Origin: Knoellia sinensis KCTC 19936
Lineage (GTDB): Bacteria > Actinomycetota > Actinomycetes > Actinomycetales > Dermatophilaceae
NCBI RefSeq assembly: GCF_000768705.1
Contig: NZ_AVPJ01000006.1
Location: forward strand, 186,001 to 250,000
Direction of reading: 5' to 3'
Length of the DNA: 64,000 nucleotides
The notes below the pieces were generated by a model. That model was given only the letters and a program-made list of their open reading frames with translations. It was not told the origin of the DNA and did not search any database. The first letter of the stretch is position 1. Each line of letters begins with the position of its first letter. Below, one piece after another: positions 55,168 to 64,000 of the stretch. The translations under genes were made by a program, and so were the position numbers.

Positions 55168-56694
55168 ATGTCAGTGCGCCGCGTCATGGGGATCGAGACC
55201 GAGTACGGCATCTCGGTGCCCGGGCAGCCGGGTGCCAACCCCATGGTGCTCTCCGGTGACGTCGTGACGACGTATGCCGCCAGTCGAGGGATCCGTCCGG
55301 CACAGGCGTCGTGGGACTACGCCGACGAAGCTCCTCTGCGCGACGCCCGCGGCTTCGACATGGGCCGCGGAGCGGCACACCCGAGCCAGCTGACGGATGT
55401 CGAGGACCCGACGATGGCCAACGTCGTCCTGACCAACGGTGCGCGACTCTACGTCGACCATGCCCATCCGGAGTACTCCTCACCAGAGGTCACGACTCCG
55501 CGCGACGCCGTCGTCTGGGACAAGGCCGGTGAGCTCGTGATGCGCGAGGCGGTCCGTCGGCTGGCCACCGTCCCGCCGGGGGTCAACCTCTACAAGAACA
55601 ACACGGACGGCAAGGGGCAGTCCTACGGAACGCACGAGAACTACCTCATGTCGCGGCGGACCCCGTTTGCGCGGATCATTTCGCAGCTGACGCCGTTCTT
55701 CGTCGTGCGCCAGGTGATGTGTGGTTCCGGTCGCGTCGGGATTGGCGTGGACTCCAGGACGCCGGGGTACCAGCTGACCCAACGGAGTGACTTCTTCGAG
55801 ACCGAGGTCGGGCTCGAGACCACTCTCAAGCGGCCCATCATCAACACGCGCGACGAGCCGCATGCCGTCGCAGATCTCTATCGCCGACTCCACGTGATCC
55901 TCGGCGACGCCAACCACTGCGACGTGGCCAACCTCCTCAAGATGGGCTCGACCTCCCTCGTGCTCGCCATGATCGAGGACGACGCCTTCACGACCGACCT
56001 GTCGGTGCGGTCCCCAGTACGCACCCTCCAGGCCGTGAGCCACGATCCGACCCTGAAGTCGACGATCGAGCTCATGGACGGCCGCAGCATTCGGCCCGTG
56101 GAGCTCCTGCGCACCTTCCACGAGCTCGCCTCCGCCTTCGTGGAACGGAAGTGGGGAAATGATGTCGACGAGCCGACGGTCGAGGTGCTCGGGTGGTGGG
56201 ACACGGTCCTCACGGCGCTCGAGGGAGATCCCATGGATGCACGTCGGTGGGTGGACTGGGTCGCCAAGCTCTCCGTGCTCGAGGGCTATCGCTCGCGCGA
56301 CTCGCTGGGCTGGGGCGATCCGCGCCTCAAGGCGGTCGACATCCAATGGTCGGACGTGCGGGCGGACCGGGGGTTGGCACACCGCCTTGCCGCGACTGGG
56401 CGGCTCGAGGTGCTCGTGCACGAGGAGGAAGCCGCCCGCGCCATGGACGAAGCGCCCGAGGACACACGGGCCTGGTTCCGCGGCGCGTGCCTACGACGCT
56501 TCCCCGACGCCGTGGTTGCGGCGTCGTGGGATTCGGTCGTCGTCGAAGTGCCGGGGGAGCGAGCGCTGCAGCGCATCCCCATCATGGAACCGTTGCGCGG
56601 CACCAAGGACGCGGTCGGTGACCTCATCGACGGGGCGCCCGACATCCGATCACTTCTCGAGTCGCTCGCGGCGGCGGACAGGGGCTCGGACTAG
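55168..56694 (+). CDS. dop: deamidase/depupylase of Pup
   Basis: A 508-residue glutamine-synthetase-like enzyme that deamidates the C-terminal Gln of Pup and removes Pup from targets. It begins [20 protein letters not shown], has the Dop-specific insert of about 40 residues after residue 25 ([20 protein letters not shown]), and [31 protein letters not shown]. The insert separates it from PafA at 60129. The Gln-ended Pup just downstream explains why Dop is needed. Confidence 0.96.
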   Translation: MSVRRVMGIETEYGISVPGQPGANPMVLSGDVVTTYAASRGIRPAQASWDYADEAPLRDARGFDMGRGAAHPSQLTDVEDPTMANVVLTNGARLYVDHAHPEYSSPEVTTPRDAVVWDKAGELVMREAVRRLATVPPGVNLYKNNTDGKGQSYGTHENYLMSRRTPFARIISQLTPFFVVRQVMCGSGRVGIGVDSRTPGYQLTQRSDFFETEVGLETTLKRPIINTRDEPHAVADLYRRLHVILGDANHCDVANLLKMGSTSLVLAMIEDDAFTTDLSVRSPVRTLQAVSHDPTLKSTIELMDGRSIRPVELLRTFHELASAFVERKWGNDVDEPTVEVLGWWDTVLTALEGDPMDARRWVDWVAKLSVLEGYRSRDSLGWGDPRLKAVDIQWSDVRADRGLAHRLAATGRLEVLVHEEEAARAMDEAPEDTRAWFRGACLRRFPDAVVAASWDSVVVEVPGERALQRIPIMEPLRGTKDAVGDLIDGAPDIRSLLESLAAADRGSD

Positions 56695-56697
56695 GCT
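56692..56697 (+). promoter_or_regulatory. -10 box of the pup-prcBA operon
   Basis: TAGGCT overlapping the dop stop codon. The leader of about 45 bases holds the ribosome binding site GAGGAGGAG at 56736-56744. Confidence 0.5.
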
Positions 56698-56747
56698 CGG
56701 TGGTGAGGGCACTGTCACGGTGCCGACGGCGACACGAGGAGGAGCCC

Positions 56748-56939
56748 ATGGCCGGCCAGGAGCAGATCAAGCCAGGGCGACGCGACGACGGACCGGACGA
56801 CACTCCCGAGCCCGCAGCCGCGCCCGCAGCGCAGACCGCTGATACCGACATCGACGACATCCTTGACGAGATCGACGGCGTCCTCGAGACCAACGCCGAG
56901 GAGTTCGTCCGCGGGTTCGTCCAGAAGGGTGGCCAGTGA
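56748..56939 (+). CDS. pup: prokaryotic ubiquitin-like protein Pup
   Basis: A 63-residue, acidic, intrinsically disordered protein tag. The C-terminal half [31 protein letters not shown] matches Pup, including the ARC-binding coiled region and the GGQ end that Dop turns into GGE. The ATG follows a strong ribosome binding site. Its stop overlaps prcB (GTGA). Confidence 0.97.
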   Translation: MAGQEQIKPGRRDDGPDDTPEPAAAPAAQTADTDIDDILDEIDGVLETNAEEFVRGFVQKGGQ

Positions 56940-57778
56940 GTCCGGTCGCTGACGGCGGGGGTCTCCCCGCGGCATACCTGCGCACCGGGTCGTCGTCGTT
57001 CACGGACTTCGTCGCCGAGCACGAGCCGCACCTGATCCCGTCGCGTCGTGGGCTTCCGCCCGGGGCGACGATCGACGCCCCCCACGGCACGACGATCGTG
57101 ACGGTGACATTCGACGGTGGTGTCCTCATGGCCGGCGACCGGCGGGCGACGATGGGCAACATCATCGCCAACCGCGACATGGAAAAGGTCTTCGCCACCG
57201 ACGAGTTCTCCGTCGTCGGGATCGCCGGAACTGCTGGTCTGGCGATCGAGCTCGTCCGGCTGTTCCAGGTCGAGCTGGAGCACTACGAGAAGATCGAGGG
57301 GACGCTCATGTCCCTCGAGGGCAAGGCCAACCGCCTCGCGTCGATGATCCGCGGCAACCTCGGGATGGCCATGCAGGGCCTCAGCGTGGTGCCGGTCTTT
57401 GCGGGCTACGACCATCAGCACGGCCTCGGGCGGATCTTCTCCTACGACGTGACCGGCGGGTGCTACGAGGAGCATGACCACCACAGCGTGGGGTCGGGAT
57501 CCCTCTTCGCCCGGGGAGCCATGAAGAAGCTCTACCGCCCGGACATGACGTCCGACGAGGCCGTGCGGGTGGCGGTCGAGGCTCTTTGGGACGCCGCCGA
57601 TGACGACTCCGCCACCGGTGGGCCCGACGTCGGTCGGCGGATCTGGCCGACGGTCGCCCTGGTCACCGCCGACGGTGCCCGGTTCATCCCCGACGACACG
57701 GTCGCGCCGGTCGTCGACGCCATCATCACCCACCGCCACGGCAACGCCGGCGGCCGACGCGACGGAGCTGACGCATGA
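56936..57778 (+). CDS. prcB: 20S proteasome beta subunit
   Basis: A 280-residue catalytic subunit. A 51-residue propeptide ends APHG, exposing Thr52 ([20 protein letters not shown]) as the nucleophile. The rest follows the Ntn-hydrolase fold ([37 protein letters not shown]). GTG start by overlap with pup. prcA overlaps its end as ATGA. Assembles with PrcA into the 28-mer core. Confidence 0.97.
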   Translation: MSPVADGGGLPAAYLRTGSSSFTDFVAEHEPHLIPSRRGLPPGATIDAPHGTTIVTVTFDGGVLMAGDRRATMGNIIANRDMEKVFATDEFSVVGIAGTAGLAIELVRLFQVELEHYEKIEGTLMSLEGKANRLASMIRGNLGMAMQGLSVVPVFAGYDHQHGLGRIFSYDVTGGCYEEHDHHSVGSGSLFARGAMKKLYRPDMTSDEAVRVAVEALWDAADDDSATGGPDVGRRIWPTVALVTADGARFIPDDTVAPVVDAIITHRHGNAGGRRDGADA

Positions 57779-58584
57779 CCGCCGGGATGCCGTTCTACGT
57801 CTCGCCCGAGCAGCTCATGAAGGACCGCGCGGACTTCGCGCGCAAGGGCATCGCACGCGGCCGCTCGGTCGTCGTCCTGGGTTATGACCACGGCATCGCG
57901 TTCGTCGCGGAGAACCCATCGCGCAGCCTCCACAAGATCGGTGAGATCTACGACCGCATCGCCTTCGCCGCTGTGGGCAAATACAACGAGTTCGAGAATC
58001 TGCGGGTCGCAGGTGTGCGTTATGCCGATCTGCGCGGCTACTCCTATGACCGAAGTGACGTCACCGCGCGGGGCCTCGCCAATGCCTATGCCCAGACCTT
58101 GGGGACCGTGTTCACGCAGGAGTCGAAGCCCTACGAGGTGGAGATCGTCGTCGCTGAGGTGGGGCAGGACTCCGAGGCGGACCAGATCTATCGCCTCACC
58201 TATGACGGCTCCGTCGCCGACGAGCGTGGGCTCGTGGCCATGGGTGGCGCCTCCGACCAGATCGAGGAGCGGCTGACCGAGCAGTGGCGTCCGGGCCTCA
58301 CGCTCGCCCAGGCGTTGCAGCTCGCCGTCGCTGGGCTGGCGCACGATCCGTCGGGCGGCCCGGACAGGAATCTGGGTGCCGATTCGCTCGAGGTGGCTGT
58401 CCTCGACCGCACGAGGTCACGGCGCACGTTCCGGCGGATCAACGGGGACATCCTGGGCTCGCTGCTGTCCGACGAGGACCCCACCGACGACGTGCCGCCG
58501 GTCGACCATGACAGCCCCCGGCAGGCCGCGAGCAACCCGCAGACGCAGCGGCACGGCGACGAGCCGACCCCGGACGCCGACTAG
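57775..58584 (+). CDS. prcA: 20S proteasome alpha subunit
   Basis: A 269-residue gate-forming subunit: [20 protein letters not shown] at the N-terminus (the gating octapeptide and H0 helix), [36 protein letters not shown]. The last 45 residues are a disordered acidic tail. It ends the pup-prcB-prcA operon and nearly touches the convergent dienelactone hydrolase gene (4-base gap). Confidence 0.97.
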   Translation: MTAGMPFYVSPEQLMKDRADFARKGIARGRSVVVLGYDHGIAFVAENPSRSLHKIGEIYDRIAFAAVGKYNEFENLRVAGVRYADLRGYSYDRSDVTARGLANAYAQTLGTVFTQESKPYEVEIVVAEVGQDSEADQIYRLTYDGSVADERGLVAMGGASDQIEERLTEQWRPGLTLAQALQLAVAGLAHDPSGGPDRNLGADSLEVAVLDRTRSRRTFRRINGDILGSLLSDEDPTDDVPPVDHDSPRQAASNPQTQRHGDEPTPDAD

Positions 58585-58588
58585 GACG

Positions 58589-59278
58589 TCACCTCACAGG
58601 GAGGTGCGTGGCGAGCCACTCAACGGTCGCCGTCCACGCCTCCGCGGAAGCCTCTGCGTGGTGGAAGAGCGGCGACGGGTTGTCGAACGCGTGCCCGGCT
58701 TCGGGATACGTCAGGAAGGTCACGTCCGAGTGGCCGTCCGTGACCGCGTGCTCGATCTCGCGGACGGTCTCCATCGAGATGTAGGTGTCGCTCTCCCCGA
58801 AGTGGTGCAGGCTCGGTGAGGTCACTTCCGGCGCCAGAGCGAGCAGGGACGGGAGAGCCGATCCGTAGTAGTTGACGAGCGCGTCCGGCTTCTGGTCGGC
58901 CGCGGCCGCGACGTTGAAGGCGAGCCCGCCGCCGAAGCAGAAGCCCAGTGCACCGACCCGGCCTGAGACCGCCGGGTGCTCACGCAGCGCTCCCAGTGCC
59001 GCCACGCCGTCTTCCACTGCGACCTGCCAGTCGAGTTCTTGCAGCAGCGCCATGGCCCGGGGGAGTCCGCCCTCATCCTCGTCGACGGCAGGGTCGCCGA
59101 GGCGCCCGTAGAAGTGGGGGATGAGTACGACGTAGCCCAGGTCGACGAGGTCCTGGGCGCGTGACCGGACGTATCCGGTGACTCCGAAGATCTCCTGGAA
59201 CAGGACGAGGCCCGGTCCCGACCCCGACCCGGGGATCAGCAGGTCAGCGGGGATGTCGAGCGAGATGTCGTCAGCCAT
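58589..59278 (-). CDS. dienelactone hydrolase family protein
   Basis: A 229-residue alpha/beta hydrolase with the Cys nucleophile motif GALGFCFGGGLAFN typical of dienelactone hydrolases, oxyanion block LFQEIFGVTGYVRSRAQ and the His in PEAGHAFDN. Substrate unknown. A leaderless -10 box that overlaps a GTATGCCG motif fixes the start at 59278. Together with the peroxiredoxin it separates prcA from pafA. Confidence 0.88.
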   Translation of the reverse strand: MADDISLDIPADLLIPGSGSGPGLVLFQEIFGVTGYVRSRAQDLVDLGYVVLIPHFYGRLGDPAVDEDEGGLPRAMALLQELDWQVAVEDGVAALGALREHPAVSGRVGALGFCFGGGLAFNVAAAADQKPDALVNYYGSALPSLLALAPEVTSPSLHHFGESDTYISMETVREIEHAVTDGHSDVTFLTYPEAGHAFDNPSPLFHHAEASAEAWTATVEWLATHLPVR

Positions 59279-59284
59279 GGGGCA

Positions 59285-59290
59285 AACGTA
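59285..59290 (-). promoter_or_regulatory. -10 box, leaderless dienelactone hydrolase
   Basis: TACGTT on the minus strand, 6 bases before the ATG at 59278. It overlaps the left arm of the motif hairpin at 59286-59329. Confidence 0.5.
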
Positions 59291-59329
59291 TGCCGTGCGA
59301 TCCCGGGAACGGGACCACACGGCATACGT
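59286..59329. terminator. hairpin made of two inverted CGGCATAC motifs
   Basis: Perfect 12-bp arms ACGTATGCCGTG (59286-59297) and CACGGCATACGT (59318-59329), with an inner 5-bp stem TCCCG/CGGGA around a GGAA tetraloop. It lies between the peroxiredoxin stop and the dienelactone hydrolase start, both minus strand, so it can terminate the former while overlapping the promoter of the latter. Confidence 0.8.
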
Positions 59330-59342
59330 GACGCGGTGTGTC

Positions 59343-59978
59343 TCAGGCCGTGGGGGCCGCGGCGTAGCGGAGGTAGGGCTTGACCTCTTCGACGTCCTTG
59401 AACTTCTCGCGCGCGTCCTCGGTGGAGACAGTCGGGGCGACGATGATGCGGTCGCCCTTCTTCCAGTCCGCAGGGGTCGAGAACGGACCCGCGTCGTTGA
59501 CCTGGAGGGCGTCGAGCGCACGCAGGATCTCGTCGAAGTTGCGGCCGGCGCTCTTGGGGTAGGTGAGCGAGAGGCGCACCTTGCCCTTGGGGTCGATGAG
59601 GAAGACGGAGCGGACGCTGGAGGTGTCGCCCTCGCCGGGGTGGATCATGTCGTAGAGCTCGGCGACCTTGCGGTCCTGGTCGGCGACGATCGGGTAGGTC
59701 AGGGCCGACCCACCGACCTCCTCGATGTCGGACTTCCACGCGTTGTGGTCGGCCAGGCCGTCCACGGAGACTGCCAGGACCTTGGCGTTGCGCTGGGCCC
59801 ACTCGTCCTTGAGGGCGGCCACGCGACCGAGCTCGGTCGTGCAGACGGGGGTGAAGTCAGCCGGGTGGCTGAAGAGGACGGCCCAGCCGTCGCCCTTCCA
59901 GTCGTGGAAGCTGATCTCACCCTCGGTGGTCTCAGCGGTGAAGTCCGGGGCGTTGTCGCCGAGACGCAGCGTGGCCAT
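59343..59978 (-). CDS. peroxiredoxin, 1-Cys Prx6 type
   Basis: A 211-residue thiol peroxidase: LFSHPADFTPVCTTELGRVA with peroxidatic Cys near residue 46, then a C-terminal extension (TPADWKKGDRIIVAPTVS, KPYLRYAAAP) typical of the Prx6 group. Only one cysteine is apparent, so an external reductant is needed. Ribosome binding site AGAGGA before the ATG. The 150 bases upstream (59979-60128) hold the pafA promoter and no other gene I can support. Confidence 0.9.
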   Translation of the reverse strand: MATLRLGDNAPDFTAETTEGEISFHDWKGDGWAVLFSHPADFTPVCTTELGRVAALKDEWAQRNAKVLAVSVDGLADHNAWKSDIEEVGGSALTYPIVADQDRKVAELYDMIHPGEGDTSSVRSVFLIDPKGKVRLSLTYPKSAGRNFDEILRALDALQVNDAGPFSTPADWKKGDRIIVAPTVSTEDAREKFKDVEEVKPYLRYAAAPTA

Positions 59979-60116
59979 CGGGCAATCCTCTCATCGGTAA
60001 CACAGAGTTGTTGGAGTCCAAACATGCCGTTAGGTTCCGTATGGTGACACCTCCATCCCGGATGCTGGACGTCCGGCGAACTCTCGTGGCGCTGCGATCG
60101 AAGCCATGAGCGCGAC

Positions 60117-60122
60117 TAGTGT
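60117..60122 (+). promoter_or_regulatory. -10 box, leaderless pafA
   Basis: TAGTGT, 6 bases before the ATG at 60129. Confidence 0.55.
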
Positions 60123-60128
60123 GACTCC

Positions 60129-61490
60129 ATGGAGCGACGGATCTTCGGGATCGAGAACGAGTACGGCATCACCGCCTCGTCCGAGGGTCAGCGCACGCTC
60201 ACGCCGGACGAAGTCGCCCGCTACCTCTTCCGCAAGGTCGTCGCCTGGGGACGGTCCAGCAACGTCTTCCTCGCCAACGGCTCACGCCTCTACCTGGACG
60301 TGGGAAGCCACCCCGAGTACGCGACGGCCGAGTGCGACTCCCTGCGGCAGCTGGTGGCGCACGACCGGGCGGGGGAGCGCATCGTCGAGGGCCTCGTGGC
60401 CGACGCACAGGCACGACTCCACGAGGACGGCGTGAGTGGCGACATCTACGTCTTCAAGAACAACACCGACTCGGCCGGCAACTCCTACGGCTGCCACGAG
60501 AACTACCTCGTGCGGCGCGCGGGAGACTTCCAGGTCTTCTCGGACACGCTGCTTCCCTTCCTCATCAGCCGCCAGATCACCTGTGGCGCAGGCAAACTCG
60601 TCCGCACGTCCAAGGGCGTGGAGTTCGCCGTGAGTCAGCGCGCGGACCACATCTGGGAGGGCGTGTCCTCGGCGACCACACGGAGCCGCCCGATCATCAA
60701 CACCCGCGATGAACCGCACGCGGACGCGGAGCACTATCGCCGACTGCACGTCATCGTCGGCGACTCCAACATGAGCGAGACGACGACGTTGCTCAAGGTC
60801 GGCTCCTGCGACCTCGTGCTGCGGATGATCGAGGACGGCGTCGTCATGCGCGACCTCACACTGGAGAACCCGATCCGGGCGATCCGTGAGATCAGCCATG
60901 ACATGACCGGTCGTCGGCTCGTCCGCCTCGCCAACGGTCGTGAACTCAGCGCCCTCGATCTGCAGCGTGAATACCTCACTGCCGCAACGGCATACGTGGA
61001 TCGCGAAGGTGCCAAGGATCCCGACCACAAGACCGTCCTCGATCTCTGGGAGCGCACGCTCGAGGCCGTCGAAACGGGCAACCACGCGCTCGTCGACACC
61101 GAGATCGACTGGGTCATCAAGCACAAGTTGCTCGACAACTACGCGGCCAAGCACGGGCTCACGCTGGACAGCCCCCGGTTGGCCCAGATCGATCTCGCCT
61201 ACCACGACATCAACCGGCGCCGCGGCCTCTTCTACCTCCTGCAGGCCCGCGGGCGGGCTGCTCGGGCGGTGAGCGATCCGGAGATCTTCGAGGCCAAGGT
61301 CCGACCACCACAGACCACGAGGGCCAAGCTCAGGGGCGACTTCATCCGCGCTGCCCAGGAGCATCGTCGGGACTTCACCGTCGACTGGGTCCACCTCAAG
61401 CTCAACGACCAGGCGCAGCGCACCGTGCTGTGCAAGGACCCGTTCCGCAACGAGGACCCCCGGGTCGAGAGGCTCATCTCAGGGATGTGA
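60129..61490 (+). CDS. pafA: Pup--protein ligase
   Basis: A 453-residue ligase that attaches Pup to lysines using [63 protein letters not shown] and [20 protein letters not shown] are the conserved blocks; the Dop-specific insert is missing. It has its own leaderless promoter. The usual downstream pafB/pafC regulators are replaced here by two FKBP genes. Confidence 0.96.
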   Translation: MERRIFGIENEYGITASSEGQRTLTPDEVARYLFRKVVAWGRSSNVFLANGSRLYLDVGSHPEYATAECDSLRQLVAHDRAGERIVEGLVADAQARLHEDGVSGDIYVFKNNTDSAGNSYGCHENYLVRRAGDFQVFSDTLLPFLISRQITCGAGKLVRTSKGVEFAVSQRADHIWEGVSSATTRSRPIINTRDEPHADAEHYRRLHVIVGDSNMSETTTLLKVGSCDLVLRMIEDGVVMRDLTLENPIRAIREISHDMTGRRLVRLANGRELSALDLQREYLTAATAYVDREGAKDPDHKTVLDLWERTLEAVETGNHALVDTEIDWVIKHKLLDNYAAKHGLTLDSPRLAQIDLAYHDINRRRGLFYLLQARGRAARAVSDPEIFEAKVRPPQTTRAKLRGDFIRAAQEHRRDFTVDWVHLKLNDQAQRTVLCKDPFRNEDPRVERLISGM

Positions 61491-61547
61491 CAGGTTCGGT
61501 GGTTATGGTGGGCGCCATCCCACCACCGCTCGATCTGAGGTATCTCT

Positions 61548-62492
61548 GTGTTCCGCGCCCGTTTCACCCCTCTCGCCGCAGCCCTGACAGTCGCTGCCGT
61601 CGCCCTCGTCGGGTGTGGCGAGTCCACCGACTCCGCCGACTCGAAGGCCGGCTCCGGCCCGCTCGCGCAGATCACCGTCAAGGGTGATGCCGGTGCCGAG
61701 CCCACGGTCACCGTGGCTCCGAAGCCCCTCAAGCTCACGGGCGAGACCAAGCGCGTCGTGACCGACGGCAAGGGAGAGGCCCTCAGCAAGACCGACCTCG
61801 CGTCAGTCCACATTCAGGTGCTCAACGGCACCGACGGCAAAGTCGTGACGAGCACGTGGCAGGGGAAGCAGACGCTCGGCGTGGACCTCTCCAGTCAGGA
61901 GATGTTGCCGATCCTGGTGAACCAGATCCCCGGCAGCAAGCCCGGCGGGCGACTGTTGCTCGGCGCGCCCGCATCCGACGTCTGGGGCCCCGAGGGCAAC
62001 CCCAACATGAACCTCAAGGCCGCAGACCCCGTGCTCTTCGTGGTCGATGTCATCAACGGTGGACCGTCCCTCAAGGAGGCCGAGGGCACCGCCGTGGCTC
62101 CCAAGGCCGGTCTGCCCACCGTGAAGTGGAACCCGGGCAAGGCGGCCACCATCACGATGCCCAAGACTGCCGCGCCGGCGAAGCTCGTCACCCAGCCACT
62201 CATCGCAGGCAAGGGCGCCAAGGTCGAGTCCGGCCAGACCGTGCGCGTGTCCTACACCGGTGCCCTGTGGCGTGACGGCAAGGTCTTCGACTCCAACGCT
62301 GACGGCTTCACCACCGCCATCGGTGTCGGGCAGGTTGTCCCCGGGTGGGACAAGTCGATCGTCGGCCAGCCGGTCGGCAGCCGCCTCCTGCTCGTCGTGC
62401 CGCCGGCGGACGGGTACGGCGAGAAGGGTCAGGGCGAGATCAAGGGCACTGACACCATGGTCTTCGTCGTGGACATTCTCGCCGCAGTGTGA
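61548..62492 (+). CDS. FKBP-type peptidyl-prolyl isomerase lipoprotein, two domains
   Basis: A 314-residue exported protein. A signal peptide ends in the lipobox LVGC (ALVGCGESTDSADSKA), so it is anchored outside the membrane. The C-terminal domain (about 225-314) is an intact FKBP (VRVSYTGALWRDGKVFDSNA, IGVGQVVPGWDKSIVGQPVG). The first domain (about 90-175) has the same outline (LLLGAPASDVWGPEGN) but lacks many active-site residues and looks degenerate. GTG start with GAGG 7 bases upstream. Confidence 0.9.
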   Translation: MFRARFTPLAAALTVAAVALVGCGESTDSADSKAGSGPLAQITVKGDAGAEPTVTVAPKPLKLTGETKRVVTDGKGEALSKTDLASVHIQVLNGTDGKVVTSTWQGKQTLGVDLSSQEMLPILVNQIPGSKPGGRLLLGAPASDVWGPEGNPNMNLKAADPVLFVVDVINGGPSLKEAEGTAVAPKAGLPTVKWNPGKAATITMPKTAAPAKLVTQPLIAGKGAKVESGQTVRVSYTGALWRDGKVFDSNADGFTTAIGVGQVVPGWDKSIVGQPVGSRLLLVVPPADGYGEKGQGEIKGTDTMVFVVDILAAV

Positions 62493-62534
62493 CCTCGACA
62501 CCCATCCACGTACGACTCTCCGAAAGGACCTGTC

Positions 62535-62921
62535 ATGGGTTTTGACCCCGCCACCACCAAGCCCGAGATCGACTTCCCGGGCGACGCGGCTCCTACCGAG
62601 CTCGTCATCGAGGACATCACCGTCGGCGACGGCGCGGAGGCCACGGTCGGCTCGACCATCTCGGCGCACTACGTCGGCGTCGCCCACTCGACGGGCGAGG
62701 AGTTCGACGCCTCCTGGAACCGCGGTGCGCCGCTGGACTTCCGCCTCGGCGTCGGCCAGGTCATCCGCGGTTGGGACGAAGGCATCGTCGGCATGAAGGA
62801 GGGCGGCCGTCGTCGCCTTCTCATCCCGCCGACCTACGGCTACGGCGACCGCGGCGCCGGCGCCGTGATCAAGCCGGGCGAAAGCCTGATCTTCGTCGTG
62901 GACCTCGTCAGCGTGCGCTGA
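62535..62921 (+). CDS. small FKBP-type peptidyl-prolyl isomerase
   Basis: A 128-residue cytosolic FKBP (HYVGVAHSTGEEFDASWNRG, VGQVIRGWDEGIVGMKEGGR, IPPTYGYGDRGAG) with the full set of aromatic active-site residues. Ribosome binding site GAAAGGA before the ATG. Actinobacterial genomes often carry this gene near pafA. Its last 14 bases overlap the convergent DUF3866 gene. Confidence 0.93.
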   Translation: MGFDPATTKPEIDFPGDAAPTELVIEDITVGDGAEATVGSTISAHYVGVAHSTGEEFDASWNRGAPLDFRLGVGQVIRGWDEGIVGMKEGGRRRLLIPPTYGYGDRGAGAVIKPGESLIFVVDLVSVR

Positions 62922-63999
62922 TCCGCTCCGCCGCGCAGACCCCTGCGACGGCGCTGACGACGAACCCGGCGAGGTCCTCCTCGAGGCCACGACCCATCGT
63001 GGAGAGCTTCACCGGACTCTGACGCAGTGCGTCCAGCAGACCTTCCGTGCCGATCTCGACGATGTCGAGATCAGCACGGCTGGTTTCGGAGAGTTTCGCC
63101 GCCTGGGTGCGGACCAGTGCGGCCATCTCGCCGCCGCTGGCCGGGACCGGCACGATCGCGGGGGAGAGCAAGGCCTTCCCGTATGCCGTCGTGCTGTGGT
63201 GCGAGATCCCGCGGTGCCGCGATCTCGGGTCGGCTCCCGAGACGCGGAGAGCCGCGATGCTCGTGCCACCCAGGACGTGTGTGGCGTGGAGGACGTCGGC
63301 CACCGCCACGCCGGAGTAGCCCCACGGTGTTCCCGTCCCGACGTTGCCGGGGCCCTGGACGACAACAGTGACGTCGGCACCCACGACGTGGCGCGCCGCG
63401 AGCAGACCGCTGTGCAGGGACACCGCTTCATGGTCACCACCGAAGGCCTGGCCGACCGTGATGGACGCCGCGATCCAGCCGGCCTCCTTGAGTCCGGCCA
63501 CGGCACGGGAGAAGGCGAGGGGGAGTGCGCCGCCGTCGGTCATGACGTAGGCCACCTGCGCGTCTGGCTGCGTGCGTCGGACACCGGCGATGATCGCGGG
63601 GAGTGCGGAATGCAGGTCAGCCACGACGACGGGCATGGCCTCCAGCGACTCGGCGTCCCGCAGCACGTGATGGTGGAGGCTGTCCTGCTCGTCGACGGCG
63701 AGGAACATCTGTTGCTGAGGGGTATAGCGCGCCTTGACGATGTGCCCGGGCGAGTCGGGTGCGTCCGCTGGGAGTCGGTCCGGCACCGCGACGATGAACG
63801 CAAGGCCGCCAGTTCCCAAACCCTTGAGGAGCGCCGAGGCGTTGAGGACGACCCGATCCCCGGGCTCGGGACGCCCGACCATGCCCGTGTAGGCGAGGGC
63901 CCTCACCTCGGAACTGGTGTCCTCAGCGGAAGTCAGCCTCACGGCATACTCCACCGCCCCCGGCCACTCACGAATCTGTCGGTCGACCACACCCTCGCG
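62908..63999 (-). CDS. DUF3866 protein, 5' end probably beyond the window
   Basis: At least 360 residues of a DUF3866-family protein (RALAYTGMVGRPEPGDRVVL, IVKARYTPQQQMFLAVDEQD, VMTDGGALPLAFSRAVAGLK, QGPGNVGTGTPWGYSGVA). Function unknown. A GTG exists at 63990, but the frame stays open to the edge and the residues before it (Arg-Glu-Gly) continue the family's N-terminal GVV...REWPGA pattern, so the true start likely lies outside. No membrane segments are obvious. Confidence 0.85.
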   Translation of the reverse strand, partial: REGVVDRQIREWPGAVEYAVRLTSAEDTSSEVRALAYTGMVGRPEPGDRVVLNASALLKGLGTGGLAFIVAVPDRLPADAPDSPGHIVKARYTPQQQMFLAVDEQDSLHHHVLRDAESLEAMPVVVADLHSALPAIIAGVRRTQPDAQVAYVMTDGGALPLAFSRAVAGLKEAGWIAASITVGQAFGGDHEAVSLHSGLLAARHVVGADVTVVVQGPGNVGTGTPWGYSGVAVADVLHATHVLGGTSIAALRVSGADPRSRHRGISHHSTTAYGKALLSPAIVPVPASGGEMAALVRTQAAKLSETSRADLDIVEIGTEGLLDALRQSPVKLSTMGRGLEEDLAGFVVSAVAGVCAAERISAR

Positions 64000-64000
64000 C

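Overview
This is a gene-dense, high-GC chromosomal window. It has 64 full-length protein genes, one gene cut by the right edge, one tRNA, and no gene-free stretch longer than 300 bases. A Pup-proteasome system, mycothiol ligase, MabA/InhA-type fatty acid genes, F420-dependent LLM enzymes, DUF3090/SCO1664/DUF5703 families and many leaderless GTG/ATG starts place it firmly in the Actinobacteria. A Micrococcales/Intrasporangiaceae-like bacterium is my best guess, but that is inference.

Left part (0-29 kb). fabG-inhA is followed by a cyanophycin-type block: a Mur-ligase/TPR fusion that lacks the ATP-grasp half of CphA, a cationic amino-acid permease, a tandem universal stress protein, and on the other strand cyanophycinase (cphB) and cyanophycin synthetase (cphA). 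Then come serB, a divergent glgC/glgA pair for glycogen, an ABC ATPase, an NfeD-SPFH membrane pair with two tandem TauE/SafE permeases, a SpoU methyltransferase, a four-gene minus-strand operon (HipA-family kinase, DUF3037, PNPOx-like, Nudix), a PknB-like kinase, a bile-acid/sodium symporter homologue, tRNA-Leu(GAG), an M20 peptidase and an LLM oxidoreductase coupled to uppP.

Right part (28-64 kb). From memory of M. tuberculosis, the backbone follows the Rv2136c-Rv2097c order: uppP, histidine phosphatase, DUF3090, SCO1664, mshC, PAC2, RecB-like nuclease, metH, trmI, ARC/Mpa, dop, pup, prcB, prcA, pafA. Four cassettes interrupt it: a cobalt/nickel ECF transporter (CbiMNQO) behind a Nur-box-like operator; a regulator block (MerR, MFS exporter with divergent MarR, PQ-loop protein, LuxR); a block between ARC and dop holding an AbiEi/nuclease-like gene bracketed by inverted 19-22 bp repeats, DUF3054, a divergent PRPP synthetase and an esterase; and dienelactone hydrolase plus peroxiredoxin between prcA and pafA. 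The window closes with two FKBP isomerases and a DUF3866 gene.

Two genome-wide signals run across these genes. First, an 8-mer, CGGCATAC / GTATGCCG, occurs about 38 times with no strand preference. Most copies lie inside genes, where they use codons such as GCA, TAT and ATA. One pair forms a perfect 12-bp hairpin between genes. Second, about 25 genes have a TANNNT -10 box ending 6-8 bases before the start codon, which indicates leaderless transcripts and settles several start sites.
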